From JAQTTT01 sp964565435 (GTDB lineage: Archaea; Nanobdellota; Nanobdellia; Tiddalikarchaeales; Tiddalikarchaeaceae), in contig CAZMEY010000019.1 in NCBI GenBank assembly GCA_964565435.1, positions 1-12,848 on the forward strand: a DNA stretch of 12,848 nucleotides. Direction: 5' to 3'. Below the pieces are notes generated by a model. It had not been told where the DNA came from, did no database searches, and saw only the letters and a list, made by a program, of their open reading frames with translations. Below, piece after piece: positions 1-5,052 of this stretch (within the stretch, counting starts at the first letter, position 1; each line of letters opens with the position of its first letter). The position numbers and the translations under genes are program-made.

Positions 1-329
1 GCGCAAGGGCATCCAATAGCCATGCACACAATTTCTTGGCATATTCCATCCCCGCAAAGATTCTTGCAAGCAGAGGCTGATTCCTTAGAGCATTCATCCC
101 TAAAATAAGCCCAAGCTTCGCATTCTGAGCCATCTTCAAAGATGCAATATCCATTCTCTCCAATAATCGTGCTTCTTATCTCATATTGGCATCCTTGATC
201 AATGCAATAAGCTGCTGAAGGATTAGCAATCTGGGTATTATTGTCCATTTGAGAATTATTAATAGAATCTTGCTGAACGCATCCTAATATAAGAATAATT
301 GCAGGCAAAACCGCCAAAATTTTATTCAT
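1..329 (-). CDS. DUF333-family secreted lipoprotein (3' end outside window)
   Basis: I translated this minus-strand frame from ATG at 329; it stays open to the window edge (109 full codons), so the C-terminus is missing. Residues 1-17 form a lipoprotein signal peptide: K3, a hydrophobic stretch, and lipobox LILG|C with C17 as the lipidated cysteine. A short N/Q/S-rich linker follows. Residues 36-80 carry the DUF333 pattern: NPSAAYC at 36-42, a GYCIF segment at 60-64, DGSECEAWAYF at 66-76 and a final C80. DUF333 proteins are small surface proteins, sometimes loosely labelled hemolysin-like; their biochemical role is not established. After the domain comes a cysteine-dense tail, CGDGICQ at 92-98 then C102, C107, C109, probably disulfide-bonded and outside the cell. 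The ATG is supported by a TATA-like box 26 bp upstream. Confidence 0.82.
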   Translation of the reverse strand, partial: MNKILAVLPAIILILGCVQQDSINNSQMDNNTQIANPSAAYCIDQGCQYEIRSTIIGENGYCIFEDGSECEAWAYFRDECSKESASACKNLCGDGICQEIVCMAIGCPC

Positions 330-350
330 ATACACTTGATATAAAGTAGT

Positions 351-363
351 TATTTAAAAATTT
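351..363 (-). promoter_or_regulatory. TATA-like promoter of the DUF333 lipoprotein
   Basis: On the minus strand the element reads AAATTTTTAAATA, centred about 26 bp before the ATG at 329. This predicts a leaderless transcript. It lies just past the stop of the 101-aa gene. Confidence 0.5.
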
Positions 364-366
364 GTC

Positions 367-672
367 TTATATTTTTTTCTTTTTTTTAAAAATCTTTAAA
401 CCCAAGGCTATAACTTCAGCAATAATAAAATAAGCAGCCAAAACAATTATTGGAATAAACTCTCCATAAAACAAAAAAATTACTGAGATTGCCAATAATG
501 CAAGATTAATTGCCCCCAAAATCCTGCTTTTTATAAAAGATAAAATAACTCCTATTAAGCAGATTACAAGAGAAGCAGCCACTGCTATTGCGATAAAAAT
601 GGCATAAATTATAGCTTTGCCAAAAGCAAGAATCAATTCCTTAATGATTGCTGAAATAATGTTTTCTGCCAT
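367..672 (-). CDS. Small multi-spanning membrane protein, HerA operon partner
   Basis: A 101-residue protein of unknown function, almost wholly hydrophobic, with three likely membrane helices (about 18-46, 51-69 and 72-94) and a C-terminal lysine run (KIFKKKKKI) that should stay in the cytoplasm. No catalytic motif or family signature is visible. Its ATG directly abuts the TAA stop of the upstream HerA-type ATPase gene (zero spacing), and an AGAGG motif 8 nt before the ATG can serve as its ribosome binding site. The two are therefore very probably co-transcribed and co-translated. I infer that it may anchor the ATPase to the membrane or form a channel with it; nothing in the sequence proves this. 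Confidence 0.75.
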   Translation of the reverse strand: MAENIISAIIKELILAFGKAIIYAIFIAIAVAASLVICLIGVILSFIKSRILGAINLALLAISVIFLFYGEFIPIIVLAAYFIIAEVIALGLKIFKKKKKI

Positions 673-2031
673 TTAATAGTCCTCTGGAACATCAGCGGTT
701 TTGTAGTCTTTGCTAAGGACTGTGGGGCTGCCTCCGCCGTGCCAAGTTATTCTTGGGCGCACCTGCATAGGGTAGACATTTTCGTTCAAATCATCCATGA
801 CAATCGCTGAACCCTTGCCTTTAGGCAAATCATTCATCATCTTGAATAAGTCATTTGAGGAAAACGAACTCATGGCTGCTTCCAAAGCCTTAATATCCAA
901 TTCAGCAGTAAGCCTATGGGAAATAATAATATCTGATTGGGTGATTGCATCTGTGTGAATCTTTCCTGGCTGCTGGGTGGCAAGCACTAAATTGACTCCT
1001 GGCTGCCTTCCTTCCCTGAGTATTTGAACCAATGAATCAGTAGCCAAAGTCTTTTGCGGGGCAGGAGGCAAAAATTCATGGGCTTCATCAACAAAAACCC
1101 AAACAATTGGGATGTCTTTCTCTTCAATAGATTTTTTTTCAATAATGCTTGATGAAAAATAAGTTGTGCTTTTCTCAACCTCACCCAATTCCTCGGTTTT
1201 TCTCACAACCATCCTGTTATTAAGCAATCTCCTGCTGATAAGCCCAATAACCAAGCTTCTAATATCAAACTCTGCTGCAGCGCTGACATATATACTTATA
1301 TCAATAATGCTCATAATCCCTTTTTGCACAAGCTCAGCCAAAGGCGTTGCGTTCTCGCTGAATAATCCCCAAGAATCAGCTATTTCAAACCTGTTAATGC
1401 TTCCAATCCTTGCAATCTGGCTGAACGATTTGTCAGACTCAATCTCTTTTTTTATCTCATTAATTGAATATTTGGATTTTTTTTTCTTAATGCTATTAAT
1501 GGCTTTTTCAATGCAGACTCCAACCTCATCATTTGAGCTTATTCCAAAAACCATGCACCATTCACTTGAAGACAAATCGGCAGGGTCAATGGTGAAAGGC
1601 TTATCCACTGGAACATTTTTCTCCTTATAATAATCAAAATAACCAGCAGGGCAATAGACAACAGCCTCTTTTTCAAAGCCATTTGGGCTGAGATTCCATT
1701 CCATTAAATCATTGCTTTGCCTATAATTAGGATATTTTGTAGTCCAATATAATCCCATAGTGTCAAAAAAAATCATACCAATATTTTCCCGAACCTCTTT
1801 AGGCAATCCAAGAATGGCTTCAGCCATGACTCCCATAGTATAGGATTTTCCAGAACCCCTTTTACCGCAAATAAGTATTACATGGCTTCCATTGGCATCA
1901 ATGTAGATATCATTGGCCAAGCTGACGGTTTTTCCCATAGTAACATAATGCTTTCCAATAAGCATGCTTGCATCATTGCCCAATTTCTTATAATCCTTGG
2001 CGCTCCTGCCTAAAACAATATCAAAACCCAT
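673..2031 (-). CDS. HerA/DUF87-type hexameric P-loop ATPase
   Basis: A 452-aa ATPase of the HerA/FtsK superfamily, DUF87 (COG0433) branch. Walker A is GKRGSGKS at 56-63. Walker B is VWVFVDEAHEFLP at 310-322, with catalytic D315-E316. A conserved stretch after it, REGRQPGVNLVLATQQP at 339-355, holds the sensor and arginine-finger region typical of HerA (R339/R342 and Q353-Q354). The N-terminal segment before Walker A is only about 50 residues, enough for a reduced HAS-barrel-like cap. Classical HerA translocates DNA with the nuclease NurA in end resection; no NurA or Mre11/Rad50 gene is visible here. Instead a small membrane protein follows with no gap. The role could be DNA translocation, or a membrane-linked ATPase function as for some DUF87 proteins. 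A TATA-like box 29 bp upstream supports the ATG at 2031. Confidence 0.88.
   Translation of the reverse strand: MGFDIVLGRSAKDYKKLGNDASMLIGKHYVTMGKTVSLANDIYIDANGSHVILICGKRGSGKSYTMGVMAEAILGLPKEVRENIGMIFFDTMGLYWTTKYPNYRQSNDLMEWNLSPNGFEKEAVVYCPAGYFDYYKEKNVPVDKPFTIDPADLSSSEWCMVFGISSNDEVGVCIEKAINSIKKKKSKYSINEIKKEIESDKSFSQIARIGSINRFEIADSWGLFSENATPLAELVQKGIMSIIDISIYVSAAAEFDIRSLVIGLISRRLLNNRMVVRKTEELGEVEKSTTYFSSSIIEKKSIEEKDIPIVWVFVDEAHEFLPPAPQKTLATDSLVQILREGRQPGVNLVLATQQPGKIHTDAITQSDIIISHRLTAELDIKALEAAMSSFSSNDLFKMMNDLPKGKGSAIVMDDLNENVYPMQVRPRITWHGGGSPTVLSKDYKTADVPEDY
681..685 (-). promoter_or_regulatory. Shine-Dalgarno motif for the 101-aa membrane protein
   Basis: AGAGG on the minus strand, 8 nt before the ATG at 672 and inside the end of the HerA-type gene. 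It matches the anti-SD core and fixes the start of this operon-internal gene. Confidence 0.5.
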
Positions 2032-2054
2032 TAATCAATTATTTATTCATTCCA

Positions 2055-2065
2055 CTTTATTAAAG
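2055..2065 (-). promoter_or_regulatory. TATA-like promoter of the HerA operon
   Basis: CTTTAATAAAG on the minus strand, centred 29 bp before the ATG at 2031. It lies in the 54-bp gap behind the exchanger gene, so the HerA operon has its own promoter. Confidence 0.45.
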
Positions 2066-2085
2066 ATTTTGGAATAAATTGCTTT

Positions 2086-3033
2086 TTAAAAAAGATTAAA
2101 TATTGAAAAGCCCAATGTTTGGGAAATGAATATCAGATAAAAAATGATTAACAAAACAGCTTCTTTTTTGCTTAATCTTTTTTCAGTGCTTACAAAATAC
2201 CAAGTCAGTATGGTTGATAAGATTGCAAATATTATAAGAGTAGTCACTGATATAACATTAACCTCTGAAGGATTCAATATTGAAGACATTCCAAGAACAA
2301 GGGTTAGATTAGTTATGCAGCTTCCAATCGCGTTTCCAAGCCCGATATCATAAAGCTTTTTCCTGAATGATTGAATAGTTGTTGTAAGCTCAGGAAGGGT
2401 TGTGCCCACGCTTACTATTGTAGCTCCTATGACTGACAAAGGCACCCCTAAATTATTAGCTATTATGACACTATTATCAACAACAAGCCTTGAAGCAACA
2501 AGCATTATGGACAATGCAGCTATAAACTTAAGCACAAGAAATATTTTATCCTTTGACTTTAAAGCCAAAAGCTCTTTGCTTCCCTCAATTTTTTTTGGAA
2601 CCTTTAAATTAAAGAACACAAAAAGGATTAAGAGGATTATTCCAAAAACAAGGCTTACCTTTCCAGTCTGCAATATAAACAAAGGAATCACGGATGCAAC
2701 AAACAAAAACCTAATCAGGCTTTCAAAAGAAGCCTTTTTGAAAGAAATAAATTTTTTTCTTGAAAAAATTATTCCAAGACCCAAAACAAGAGTGACATCA
2801 GCAATGTTTGCTCCAAAAACATTTCCTATTCCTATGCCTCCGCTGCCGGATATTGAAGAATAAATTGAAACAATTAATTCAGGCAATGAAGTTGAAACAG
2901 AAAGGATAATTAATCCAGCAGATAACCCGCTAATGCCTATCATTTTTGATATATTGGCAATATAATCAACAACTTTGCTGCTTGAAAGCATTATTGCCCC
3001 CAAAGATAAAGCGAGAATTATTATTTCCATCAT
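2086..3033 (-). CDS. CaCA-family Na+/Ca2+-type cation exchanger
   Basis: A 315-aa integral membrane exchanger (PF01699, YrbG/NCX_Mj type) with about ten helices and two inverted alpha repeats. Alpha-1 has TSLPE at 48-52 and GNVFGANIAD at 70-79; alpha-2 has GTTLPE at 210-215 and GNAIGSCITN at 233-242. E52 and E215 match the two ion-binding glutamates E54 and E213 of NCX_Mj, and the spacing to the next ligand is 27 residues in both repeats, as in NCX_Mj. The pattern there is unusual: D79 stands where NCX_Mj has N81, and N242 where it has D240. A75 replaces the serine S77. A positively charged loop near 143-166 separates the halves. It probably exports Ca2+ or another cation against Na+ or H+; ion preference cannot be read safely. 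Two Met codons open the gene (3033 and 3030); either could be the start. Confidence 0.9.
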   Translation of the reverse strand: MMEIIILALSLGAIMLSSSKVVDYIANISKMIGISGLSAGLIILSVSTSLPELIVSIYSSISGSGGIGIGNVFGANIADVTLVLGLGIIFSRKKFISFKKASFESLIRFLFVASVIPLFILQTGKVSLVFGIILLILFVFFNLKVPKKIEGSKELLALKSKDKIFLVLKFIAALSIMLVASRLVVDNSVIIANNLGVPLSVIGATIVSVGTTLPELTTTIQSFRKKLYDIGLGNAIGSCITNLTLVLGMSSILNPSEVNVISVTTLIIFAILSTILTWYFVSTEKRLSKKEAVLLIIFYLIFISQTLGFSIFNLF

Positions 3034-3055
3034 TGTTTAAAAAATAATTTAGGGG

Positions 3056-3067
3056 AATTTATAATAT
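3056..3067 (-). promoter_or_regulatory. TATA-like promoter of the exchanger
   Basis: ATATTATAAATT on the minus strand, centred 28 bp upstream of the ATG at 3033. The gap is divergent: the tRNA-Ser promoter lies 30 bp away on the other strand. Confidence 0.5.
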
Positions 3068-3092
3068 CTACCTTTTATTGGTGGTGGAAAAG

Positions 3093-3102
3093 GTTTTAAT
3101 TA
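3093..3102 (+). promoter_or_regulatory. TATA-like promoter of tRNA-Ser
   Basis: GTTTTAATTA, centred 29 bp before the tRNA 5' end, preceded by a purine-rich GGAAAAG that could serve as a BRE. Confidence 0.5.
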
Positions 3103-3126
3103 GGCAAAATTCCTTAAAACATTATT

Positions 3127-3210
3127 GCCAAGATGGCGGAGCGGTCTAACGCGTCGGTCTCGAAAACCGATACCTTCACGGGTGCGCAGGTTCAAATCCT
3201 GCTCTTGGCG
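3127..3210 (+). tRNA. tRNA-Ser(CGA)
   Basis: An 84-nt class II tRNA reading UCG codons. The acceptor stem GCCAAGA pairs perfectly with TCTTGGC (3203-3209), and the discriminator is G, normal for archaeal serine tRNA. The anticodon stem is TCGGT/ACCGA with loop CTCGAAA, giving anticodon CGA at 3160-3162. A 15-nt variable region contains the extra arm (ACC...GGT). The T arm is GCAGG-TTCAAAT-CCTGC. CCA is not encoded and no intron is present. The last bases plus five flanking bases recur imperfectly 44 bp downstream. Confidence 0.95.
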
Positions 3211-3221
3211 CGTCAAATATT

Positions 3222-3237
3222 GCTTAACCTGTTAAGC
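3222..3237. repeat. Perfect inverted repeat behind tRNA-Ser
   Basis: GCTTAAC and GTTAAGC are exact reverse complements separated by CT. As RNA this gives a 6-7 bp hairpin 11 nt after the tRNA 3' end. It may aid 3' trimming or termination, or be a protein-binding palindrome; no T-run follows directly. Confidence 0.5.
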
Positions 3238-3244
3238 GCCTCTG

Positions 3245-3259
3245 GCTCTTGGAGTGTCA
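3245..3259 (+). repeat. Imperfect copy of the tRNA-Ser 3' end
   Basis: These 15 bases match 3201-3215 (the end of tRNA-Ser plus five flanking bases) at 13 positions, including an exact 8-mer GCTCTTGG, at an offset of 44 bp. It could be the scar of an integration event at the tRNA 3' end or a small tandem duplication. Confidence 0.4.
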
Positions 3260-3268
3260 GCTATTGTA

Positions 3269-3282
3269 ATCTTATATAAGAT
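3269..3282. promoter_or_regulatory. 14-bp palindrome containing a TATA box
   Basis: ATCTTATATAAGAT is a perfect palindrome with a strong TTATATAA core, so it could direct transcription on either strand. On plus, a start near 3300 would give a leader of about 70 nt before the zinc-finger ORF at 3371, the most likely use. A T9 run (3323-3331) lies between them and could weaken read-through. Confidence 0.4.
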
Positions 3283-3370
3283 GTTTTATAAAGAAAGGAG
3301 TTGTAATTTTAATGGTTAATAATTTTTTTTTAATATTAATTACTAAAAAACAATTATTTTAATAAAAATA

Positions 3371-3541
3371 ATGAAAACAGTCAAAGCAGTTAAAGTTTAC
3401 AATTATAACATAAGGTGCAAAATATGCAAAAAAGGGTTTAATCCCAAAAACAAGCAAAGCGCTTACTCTTGCATATGCCCTTCATGCTATGAAAAAAAAT
3501 ATCAAAATAATTCTAATAATAATAAAGAAGGGGTGATATAA
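3371..3541 (+). CDS. Small zinc-finger protein (56 aa), hypothetical
   Basis: I found this ORF by direct translation. It encodes 56 residues: a basic N-terminus (K2, K5, K8), then CKIC at 16-19, a basic GFNPKNK segment, and CICPSC at 34-39, then an Asn/Lys-rich tail. The five cysteines, arranged C-x2-C-x14-C-x-C-x2-C, should bind one zinc ion. The family is not recognised; a nucleic-acid-binding or protein-docking role is likely for so small a basic zinc domain. It is the first gene of a two-gene unit, with only 3 nt between its stop and the next ATG. There is no clear TATA box 26-30 bp upstream; the palindromic TATA at 3269-3282 may supply the promoter. Confidence 0.65.
   Translation: MKTVKAVKVYNYNIRCKICKKGFNPKNKQSAYSCICPSCYEKKYQNNSNNNKEGVI
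3530..3537 (+). promoter_or_regulatory. Shine-Dalgarno motif for the 43-aa zinc ORF
   Basis: GGGGTGAT matches the archaeal anti-SD complement (GGAGGTGAT) in all but one base and ends 7 nt before the ATG at 3545, inside the end of the upstream ORF. It strongly supports translation of the downstream ORF. Confidence 0.65.
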
Positions 3542-3544
3542 CTA

Positions 3545-3676
3545 ATGCAATGCGGAATATGCGATAATAAGAAAGCCAAGGCAATTTTTAAATGCAAAAA
3601 ATGCGGCTTGAAATTTTGCCTAAAATGCGGGGATAAAAACAAGGAAATATGCGTTTTATGCCAAGGCAAAGATTAA
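3545..3676 (+). CDS. Small double zinc-finger protein (43 aa), B-box-like spacing
   Basis: A 43-residue ORF with eight cysteines as four CxxC pairs: C3/C6, C17/C20, C25/C28 and C36/C39, with spacers of 10, 4 and 7 residues. This is the ligand order of cross-brace, two-zinc folds such as B-box or RING-like fingers, without any other domain. It is very rich in lysine. The near-perfect Shine-Dalgarno motif and the tight 3-nt spacing behind the 56-aa zinc ORF argue that both are real and co-translated. Function is unknown; a scaffold or adaptor role is a guess. The stop codon touches the imperfect copy of the tRNA-Glu 3' end. Confidence 0.65.
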   Translation: MQCGICDNKKAKAIFKCKKCGLKFCLKCGDKNKEICVLCQGKD

Positions 3677-3698
3677 TCTGTCCCAAATGGGAGTTCAA
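3676..3698 (-). repeat. Imperfect copy of the tRNA-Glu 3' end
   Basis: These bases match 3716-3738 (the 3' end of tRNA-Glu through its T arm plus three flanking bases) at roughly 18 of 23 positions at an offset of exactly 40 bp, including an exact 8-mer TGTCCCAA. It mirrors the duplication seen behind tRNA-Ser on the other side of the islet. Confidence 0.4.
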
Positions 3699-3705
3699 AT
3701 AATAG

Positions 3706-3710
3706 AAAAA
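3706..3710 (-). terminator. Possible T-run terminator of tRNA-Glu
   Basis: Five consecutive T on the minus strand, 9 nt after the tRNA 3' end, followed by more T-rich sequence (CTATTATTT). Archaeal polymerase can stop at such runs without a hairpin. Confidence 0.3.
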
Positions 3711-3718
3711 TAGGGATG

Positions 3719-3793
3719 TGTCCCAACCGGGATTTGAACCCGGGTTACCGGCTTGAAAGGCTGGTGTCCTTGACCGGACTAGACTATTGGGAC
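3719..3793 (-). tRNA. tRNA-Glu(UUC)
   Basis: A 75-nt tRNA on the minus strand. The acceptor stem GTCCCAA pairs perfectly with TTGGGAC, discriminator A. The D stem is GTCT/GGAC with one wobble. The anticodon loop is CTTTCAA with anticodon TTC at 3755-3757. The T arm is CCGGG-TTCAAAT-CCCGG. CCA is not encoded and no intron is present. The anticodon stem CCAGC/GCCGG has an A-C mismatch at 29:41 (3762 and 3750), where related archaeal tRNA-Glu genes usually have G-C. The gene faces tRNA-Ser across the zinc-finger islet. Confidence 0.92.
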
Positions 3794-3817
3794 AACTAAT
3801 AATTAAAGCCAACTTGT

Positions 3818-3828
3818 GTTTTTTAAAC
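3818..3828 (-). promoter_or_regulatory. TATA-like promoter of tRNA-Glu
   Basis: GTTTAAAAAAC on the minus strand, centred 30 bp before the tRNA 5' end, with GGAAG just upstream as a possible BRE. Confidence 0.5.
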
Positions 3829-3852
3829 CTTCCGACAATAATATTTTGAAAG

Positions 3853-3864
3853 CTTTTTAAAATT
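3853..3864 (+). promoter_or_regulatory. TATA-like promoter of the acyltransferase
   Basis: CTTTTTAAAATT, centred 27 bp before the ATG at 3885, which supports that start and a leaderless mRNA. Confidence 0.5.
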
Positions 3865-3884
3865 GGAAATAATAATTCAACAAT

Positions 3885-4574
3885 ATGCTAACAAACAGCT
3901 TAAGGGGTTTTAATTTAATTCCAATAGCATTAGCTTTTTTAATAGTGATTATTTGGCCAATGATATTAATCTATTATTTTTTCTACCAATTATATTCATT
4001 AATCAATATATTTTGGCTATTGCCATTATTTTTTTATTTGGGATTGCTGTCTTATGGAGCAGTTTTTATTGTCCAAACATATGTTATACTTAAAATATTA
4101 TTCAATCCCAAAGTCAAGACAGGGACTTATGATATCAACAAGCCTAATCCTGCAATAATATATTATTCAATCTCGTCAATATTCATGAGGGTTATTGAAA
4201 AAATATTCGGAACATTATTGATACCTTCAACTTTTTATGCCAACTTGATATTTAAATTATTTGCAAAGCATGCTGGAAAAAGAAGCTTAATAAATCCCAT
4301 ACCTGACCCTTATTTAGTCTCTCTTGGGGATGAGTGCGTTATAGGCAGGGGCGTGCTTATAATTGGGCATGAGATTTCAGGCACAAGAATAATCCTTAAA
4401 GAGGTTAAGATAGGCAACAATGTTACAATAGGAGCCAATACAATCATCAGCCCTGGAGCAATAATTGAGGATAATGTGATAATCGGCGCAAACAGCTATG
4501 TAAAAAAAGATTCTATACTGAAAAAAGGCGGGTTTTATGTTGGCAATCCCGCAATTTTGAAAGAAAAAAAATAA
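3885..4574 (+). CDS. Membrane-anchored hexapeptide-repeat acyltransferase
   Basis: A 229-aa protein with two parts. Residues 10-72 contain two long hydrophobic hairpin helices that place it in the membrane, and residues 96-126 form an amphipathic, interface-like segment. Residues 142-224 are a left-handed beta-helix built from [LIV]-G-x4 hexapeptide repeats: VSLGDECVIG, VKIGNNVTIG, AIIEDNVIIG, closing with GFYVGNPA at 216-223. H162 in IIGHEIS lies at the turn where acyltransferases of this superfamily often carry the catalytic histidine. The layout resembles the membrane-bound C-terminal transferase part of NRPS-like (Pls/PosA) proteins and polysaccharide O-acetyltransferases. The likely substrate is a cell-surface glycan or lipid, with acetyl-CoA or another acyl-CoA as donor. 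The substrate is not deducible, and no glycan gene cluster is adjacent. The stop codon lies only 4 nt from the converging tRNA-Ile. Confidence 0.82.
   Translation: MLTNSLRGFNLIPIALAFLIVIIWPMILIYYFFYQLYSLINIFWLLPLFFYLGLLSYGAVFIVQTYVILKILFNPKVKTGTYDINKPNPAIIYYSISSIFMRVIEKIFGTLLIPSTFYANLIFKLFAKHAGKRSLINPIPDPYLVSLGDECVIGRGVLIIGHEISGTRIILKEVKIGNNVTIGANTIISPGAIIEDNVIIGANSYVKKDSILKKGGFYVGNPAILKEKK
4565..4571 (-). terminator. T-run terminator of tRNA-Ile
   Basis: Seven consecutive T on the minus strand, starting 7 nt after the tRNA-Ile 3' end. They are embedded in the lysine codons at the end of the convergent acyltransferase gene. Confidence 0.4.
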
Positions 4575-4578
4575 TAAC

Positions 4579-4693
4579 TGGGCGGGAAGGGATTTGAACC
4601 CTCGACCACTAGTTGACTCAGACGAGCCAATTATTTTTTGTGCTAGTGTTCGTCTTATAAGACTAGCGCTCCACCAGGCTGAGCTACCCGCCC
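4579..4693 (-). tRNA. tRNA-Ile(UAU) with a 41-nt intron
   Basis: Exon 1 is 4693-4656 and exon 2 is 4614-4579; the spliced tRNA is 74 nt including the discriminator. The acceptor stem GGGCGGG/CCCGCCC is perfect, with discriminator A. The D arm is GCTC/GAGC. The anticodon stem is CTAGT/ACTAG with spliced loop CTTATAA, anticodon TAT at 4657-4659. The T arm is GAGGG-TTCAAAT-CCCTT. CCA is not encoded. Most archaea read AUA with a CAU-anticodon tRNA-Ile that TiaS modifies with agmatidine. A UAU anticodon is the rarer solution, known from Nanoarchaeum and Korarchaeum. Identity as Ile rests on the anticodon, the A73 discriminator and the typical body. Confidence 0.93.
4615..4655 (-). other. Archaeal tRNA intron with canonical bulge-helix-bulge
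   Basis: A 41-nt intron inserted after position 37. The precursor folds into a full hBHBh' motif: outer helix CTAGT/ACTAG, central 4-bp helix CTTA/TGAG (one T-G wobble), inner helix GACGA/TCGTC, and two 3-nt bulges on opposite strands, TA^A at 4657-4655 and TC^A at 4616-4614, where ^ marks the cut. Splicing endonuclease (EndA) should remove it. The terminal loop is A-rich and codes for nothing. Confidence 0.9.
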
Positions 4694-4724
4694 AATAATT
4701 ATTATTAATAAAATGATAATCAGT

Positions 4725-4736
4725 GTTTTTTAAAAG
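4725..4736 (-). promoter_or_regulatory. TATA-like promoter of tRNA-Ile
   Basis: CTTTTAAAAAAC on the minus strand, almost identical to the tRNA-Glu box but centred 37 bp before the tRNA, which implies a short 5' leader removed by RNase P. Confidence 0.4.
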
Positions 4737-4758
4737 TTATTGTCTAATTTGCAAAAGT

Positions 4759-4771
4759 TAAATTTATAAGC
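4759..4771 (+). promoter_or_regulatory. TATA-like promoter of the 73-aa membrane protein
   Basis: TAAATTTATAAGC, centred 28 bp before the ATG at 4794. Confidence 0.5.
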
Positions 4772-4793
4772 TTGCGGCGGCTTAAAATAAAAT

Positions 4794-5015
4794 ATGCTAA
4801 AGGATTTGCTAAAAGCCTTCAATAAATATATCCACAAAAACAAGCACAGCAATAAGAACTATCTAACCCTTGCTCTTGTAATAATAGCAGTAGTTATTGC
4901 AATTCTAGGATTTTTAATGCTTAAAGATGCAATGTTTCCATTGATTCTTAGCGCATTATGGGCATTCATAATCAAGTTTGTAAAGAGCTCATTGAAAAAT
5001 TACTTCTTTGATTGA
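4794..5015 (+). CDS. Small two-helix membrane protein (73 aa), hypothetical
   Basis: A 73-residue protein of unknown family. The first 22 residues are basic and hydrophilic (several Lys, His and Asn) and should be cytoplasmic. Helices span about 23-43 and 46-64, separated by the short turn LKDAM, so the protein is a hairpin with both ends inside. A basic, aromatic tail (KSSLKNYFFD) follows. It has its own promoter and no operon partner; the next gene starts 37 bp further with another promoter. Confidence 0.6.
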   Translation: MLKDLLKAFNKYIHKNKHSNKNYLTLALVIIAVVIAILGFLMLKDAMFPLILSALWAFIIKFVKSSLKNYFFD

Positions 5016-5021
5016 GTAAAT

Positions 5022-5033
5022 CTTTATAAAAAG
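5022..5033 (+). promoter_or_regulatory. TATA-like promoter of the TFE-like gene
   Basis: CTTTATAAAAAG, centred 26 bp before the ATG at 5053, the clearest TATA match in the window. Confidence 0.55.
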
Positions 5034-5052
5034 AAACCTTTCAAAAAGATTT

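Noticed and set aside
1166..1630. 154-codon plus-strand open frame
   Set aside because: Antisense to the HerA-type ATPase, whose Walker motifs are intact; the hydrophobic translation is the usual mirror of Lys/Glu-rich coding sequence.
2402..2863. 153-codon plus-strand open frame
   Set aside because: Antisense to the exchanger, which has both alpha repeats intact.
3312..3362. 16-codon ORF (ATG GTT AAT ...) before the 56-aa zinc gene, possible leader peptide
   Set aside because: Very short, composed of T/A runs, with only a loose AAAGGAG 11 nt upstream. Not supportable without conservation.
3588..3812. 74-codon open frame on the minus strand
   Set aside because: It runs through tRNA-Glu and antisense to the 43-aa zinc ORF; its composition shows no domain. 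A tRNA-derived shadow.
4525..4534. GGCGGG near the end of the acyltransferase gene as a further copy of the tRNA-Ile 3' end
   Set aside because: Only six bases match and they encode the Lys-Lys-Gly-Gly of the conserved beta-helix end; not comparable with the Ser and Glu copies.
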